Positions 13,970-16,169 of a stretch of DNA of 16,169 nucleotides are shown piece by piece. The notes under the pieces were generated by a model, which was not told where the DNA came from, made no database searches, and worked only from the letters and a program-made list of their open reading frames with translations. Origin of the DNA: Chloroflexota bacterium (GTDB lineage Bacteria > Chloroflexota > Anaerolineae > Anaerolineales > Villigracilaceae). The stretch lies in contig VGOX01000012.1 of assembly GCA_016875755.1 (NCBI GenBank), forward strand, positions 1-16,169. Direction: 5' to 3'. How positions within the stretch are numbered: position 1 is the stretch's first letter; every line of letters starts with the position of its first letter. Position numbers and translations under genes: made by a program.

Positions 13970-15460
13970 CATATCATAGATCACGTAACCATCCCCTTCG
14001 GCAAAAATTGGAAAATTCTCCAACTTCTCCTTTAGGAATGGTTGACGAGCAAGGTCGTTGAAATCAGTCACAATGAACAGGTCTTTTTTTGCGGTAATTT
14101 CAGCGAATAGTTCATCGTAATCGCGTTGTCCGCCGCGCAAACCATCGCGATAGAGCAGGTCACCGTAGGAGGGCCAGGATGTGCTATTCCGCCAGCCCCA
14201 ATAGGCGAGGCGCGAGCCGTAATCCTGCGTAAGCCCGGCAAGATTATACCCTTCCACTTTTTCACCGATCTCCGCCCACATTTCGGCTTCGGGACGATAG
14301 TCCACGGCGTTGAGTTGGTTGCGGGTGTTCCAAACGGAAGCGAAAAGACCCAAGAACAGAAAGCAGAAAGCTGCAACACGCAGAAAAGAAGTATTTGTTA
14401 ATTGAGCAAGTTTGGCAAAAAGAAAGTCCGCAAACGGGGCGATGGACAATGCCACGATCGGGATCAGCGGTAACGAGTAATAGTCGTGGGTGGAAATGTG
14501 ATAGTTAAAGTAAATGCCAAAGACGGCGTACCCAGCCCAAAGTCCAAGAAGGAAGCGTCTCTTTTTATCGTCAAAGAAGAATAAACCAAGCAAAGCAAGC
14601 ATCAAAACCATTCCGCCTGTCACGAGGTTGAGCATATTCACCCAGCCAAGATAATAAGACGGGCTGAGATACAAGGCAGGGATGAAACGTCCGCTGAATT
14701 GCTGCCCGAGATAGCCCGCGATGATGATGCCGTAGATGAGATAGCCCGCCCCCGGCAGGATGCCAAGCAACGCCATGAGATACACACGCAGATTTTTCAG
14801 CGCCTCATTCATGGACCCGCCGCTGAGTGCCGCTCCCAAGCCTCCGCCTACCACGAAGAATGCAGCAGGGAACTTGATGAAGATGGCAAGTCCGCCAAAG
14901 ATGCCCGCAAGAATCGCCCACACATAGGACGAAGGTTTAAGCGACCATTCATATACTGCCCATAAAAAAATGACGATGAGCATGGTCATCAATGGGTCGG
15001 GTTGGAAACTGCGGCTGGCGATCACGGCGTAGGGCAGGAGCAGGTATACGGCAGTTGCGGCAAGTGCGCCGTCTGTGGAGGTGAGCCTGCGCGCGAGAAG
15101 GAAAAGGAAGATACCACCGATGATCCAAAACGCAGAGGAGTACGCCCGCGCCACCCAAAGCTGCTCGCCCGTGACCTGATAGGTGTAGGCGACCACGCGG
15201 TCGAAGAATTCTGGCTCCACGGAAGCGCGGAATTTCCATTGTTGGACGGCAAAGGATTTCTCCCATGCAGGGACGTCGGTGCGGGTTTCGTAGTACATGC
15301 CGCGCGCCTTGAGCGCAGAGAGCATTTGCCGTGTGGAATGGAACTCGAGCGGCAGGTCGGTGATATCGAAGATACGGATCGTGATACCAAACGCAAAAAT
15401 GACGAGCAAAGCGATTATCCGTGCGGTGCGGGAGGGGAAAAAGGATGTTTGTGAGTGCAT
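13961..15460 (-). CDS. GT39-type (PMT/ArnT-like) membrane glycosyltransferase
   Basis: A 499-residue polytopic protein with about ten or more hydrophobic segments. The N-terminal layout fits the GT-C fold: one helix, then an outer loop with DLPLEFHSTRQM, where these enzymes carry their catalytic acidic residue. Further on are RAYSSAFWIIGG, RSFQPDPLMTM after the third or fourth helix, and the HDYYSLPLIPIVAL motif common in ArnT-like proteins. The C-terminal 90 residues form a soluble domain. It would transfer a sugar from a polyprenyl-phosphate donor to a glycan, lipid or protein at the outer face. Acceptor and sugar are unknown. It is the first gene of the seven-gene operon, nine bases ahead of the sulfatase. 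No Shine-Dalgarno precedes its ATG, consistent with a near-leaderless mRNA. Confidence 0.87.
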   Translation of the reverse strand: MHSQTSFFPSRTARIIALLVIFAFGITIRIFDITDLPLEFHSTRQMLSALKARGMYYETRTDVPAWEKSFAVQQWKFRASVEPEFFDRVVAYTYQVTGEQLWVARAYSSAFWIIGGIFLFLLARRLTSTDGALAATAVYLLLPYAVIASRSFQPDPLMTMLIVIFLWAVYEWSLKPSSYVWAILAGIFGGLAIFIKFPAAFFVVGGGLGAALSGGSMNEALKNLRVYLMALLGILPGAGYLIYGIIIAGYLGQQFSGRFIPALYLSPSYYLGWVNMLNLVTGGMVLMLALLGLFFFDDKKRRFLLGLWAGYAVFGIYFNYHISTHDYYSLPLIPIVALSIAPFADFLFAKLAQLTNTSFLRVAAFCFLFLGLFASVWNTRNQLNAVDYRPEAEMWAEIGEKVEGYNLAGLTQDYGSRLAYWGWRNSTSWPSYGDLLYRDGLRGGQRDYDELFAEITAKKDLFIVTDFNDLARQPFLKEKLENFPIFAEGDGYVIYDMSE

Positions 15461-15472
15461 AGAACGGTGTTT

Positions 15473-15502
15473 ATTGTATCGTAGATTTTCGAGGAGAATG
15501 AA
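15473..15502 (-). promoter_or_regulatory. Candidate promoter of the polysaccharide operon
   Basis: On the minus strand TTCATT (15502-15497) and TACAAT (15478-15473) are 18 bases apart. Transcription would start near 15466, about six bases before the first ATG. The fit is moderate and rests on box similarity. A TATAAT at 15514-15519 on the plus strand could serve the divergent kinase-like gene, but it has no good -35 box. Confidence 0.4.
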
Positions 15503-15549
15503 CGGCAGGGAAGTATAATCTCATGCATTATTCATTTACAGGAGCTTTT

Positions 15550-15948
15550 ATGAACCCTATTTTCCTTCTGGCTGGCGCACCTGCCGTGGGCAAAAGCACC
15601 AGCGCAAAAGCGCTCGCAGGGAAATTCCCTAAAAGCATCCACATTTCGGTGGATGCGTTGCGTGACATGGTCGTGTCGGGGTTTGCTCTGCCAGGCGGCG
15701 TGTGGGGAGCGGAACTGATCGAGCAGTTGATCGTTGCCCGCACAAGCGCAGCTCATATGGCGGAGATCTACAACAAGGCGGGCTTTGCCGTGGTCATCGA
15801 CGATTTCTGGGATCCAAACAGCAGCTTGAACGAGTATGAAGCGCTCTTTCAGAAGCCGAATGTGCACCGCGTGCTGCTCTTCCCAAATCAACAGGCGGCA
15901 GAGGCACGGAATATCAAACGTTCGGGATCAAGCGAGGCGGGTGCTTAG
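15550..15948 (+). pseudogene. P-loop kinase-like ATPase truncated by an insertion sequence
   Basis: The 132-residue frame starts MNPIFLLAGAPAVGKST, with the Walker A loop at 9-17, then SIHISVDALRDM, FAVVIDDFWDP (Walker B-like) and VHRVLLFPNQQAAEARNIKR, typical of the AAA_33/zeta-toxin-like small-molecule kinase fold. Such proteins usually run to about 170-180 residues with a further C-terminal helical part. Here the frame ends right after SEAGA, where sequence resembling an insertion sequence end begins. The lid arginine region is present, but the last helix and strand are missing, so the protein is probably broken. ATG 15550 is chosen over 15523 because AGGAG (15540-15544) is five bases upstream. 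It is divergent from the polysaccharide operon; a functional link is not established. Confidence 0.7.
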
Positions 15949-15951
15949 GGC

Positions 15952-15980
15952 TTGTAAAAGAATAACTCCGCACTTTACAA
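15952..15980. repeat. Short inverted repeat at the insertion sequence end
   Basis: TTGTAAA (15952-15958) and TTTACAA (15974-15980) are exact complements with a 15-base gap. The second arm overlaps the transposase stop. It may be part of the transposase binding site or a small hairpin near the element terminus. Confidence 0.5.
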
Positions 15981-16169
15981 ACAAAGATTTGGAGTTTGTC
16001 GTGGCTTGATAGTGTAATTCCAGCGTGGGCAAGTGGAATGCCATTCGATGAGCAAAGTTTGCATGATTTCTTTGGCGACTTTGATACCTTTCTTGTAGAC
16101 CTTTTCGACCAGGAAGGCGTCCACCTTCAAACCGGTATCCGTATCTGTACCACGAATGCAAGCCAACAT
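15975..16169 (-). CDS. ISAzo13-type transposase, C-terminal part
   Basis: The last 64 codons of a transposase entering from the right edge. LACIRGTDTDTGLKV, then VYKKGIKVAKEIMQTL and WNYTIKPR match the C-terminal pattern I know from ISAzo13-family (DDE-type) transposases, which end with GxKV...WNYTI.PR. The catalytic acidic residues lie upstream, outside the window, so whether the enzyme is intact cannot be judged. The Met at the window edge is almost surely internal. The frame is open to its stop TAA at 15977-15975 with no damage. Confidence 0.8.
   Translation of the reverse strand: MLACIRGTDTDTGLKVDAFLVEKVYKKGIKVAKEIMQTLLIEWHSTCPRWNYTIKPRQTPNLCL

Larger units (their letters stand above)
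15949..16169 (-). mobile_element. End of an ISAzo13-type insertion sequence (partial)
   Basis: The transposase fragment read leftward ends at 15975, and the kinase-like gene stops at 15948, so the element boundary lies near 15945-15952. The outermost sequence, GGGCTTGTAAAAG, probably contains the terminal inverted repeat, but the partner end is outside the window and the exact edge cannot be fixed. Confidence 0.65.

Noticed and set aside
15928..16161. 77-codon minus-strand frame at the right edge
   Set aside because: It overlaps the transposase in another frame; only the 15975-16169 frame carries the transposase motifs.

Overview
The window looks like a chromosomal segment of a Gram-negative-staining or monoderm environmental bacterium. 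The gene content and protein style (membrane GAF/HisKA_3 kinase, lipoprotein sulfatase, O-antigen-type polymerase, ISAzo13-type transposase, short or absent mRNA leaders) would fit an Anaerolineae-like Chloroflexota. That assignment is an inference from general resemblance, not a database result. By eye, base composition changes along the window: about 1-3650 and the sulfatase gene (12374-13951) are visibly more A+T-rich than the rest.

Region 1 (1-about 3650) is the right part of an integrative element whose left end lies outside the window. It holds the start of a leftward gene, a compact primase-like protein (CHC2-type zinc ribbon plus Toprim-like domain), an excisionase-like HTH protein, and a highly structured stretch of about 300 bases. 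That stretch contains a promoter, nested hairpins, a rho-independent terminator with a possible competing antiterminator, and a 10-codon ORF inside a hairpin. It is followed by a 74-residue acidic protein of unknown function, another long hairpin, and a large serine recombinase. The recombinase reading frame runs 125 bases into queG, so queG's 5' end is the probable integration site.

Region 2 (3633-5289) is a housekeeping pair: queG (epoxyqueuosine reductase) and rdgB (non-canonical purine NTP pyrophosphatase).

Region 3 (5298-7828, minus strand) is a two-gene unit with its own near-leaderless promoter. It encodes a membrane sensor histidine kinase with no response regulator in view and a translationally coupled alpha/beta hydrolase.

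Region 4 (7901-15460, minus strand) is a tightly packed seven-gene operon for a probably sulfated surface polysaccharide. In transcription order it is: GT39-type membrane glycosyltransferase, lipoprotein sulfatase of the N-acetylglucosamine-6-sulfatase type, sulfotransferase, GT2 glycosyltransferase, Wzz-like chain-length protein, Wzy/WaaL-like polymerase or ligase, and a second sulfotransferase. Gene borders overlap or lie within about 10 bases. The operon would make, polymerise, sulfate and, through a secreted sulfatase, trim one glycan. The sulfatase gene is bounded by identical 9-base direct repeats and differs in composition, so it may be a later insertion.

Region 5 (15461-16169) has a divergent P-loop kinase-like gene that ends early at the edge of an ISAzo13-type insertion sequence. 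Only the 3' end of its transposase gene is in the window.
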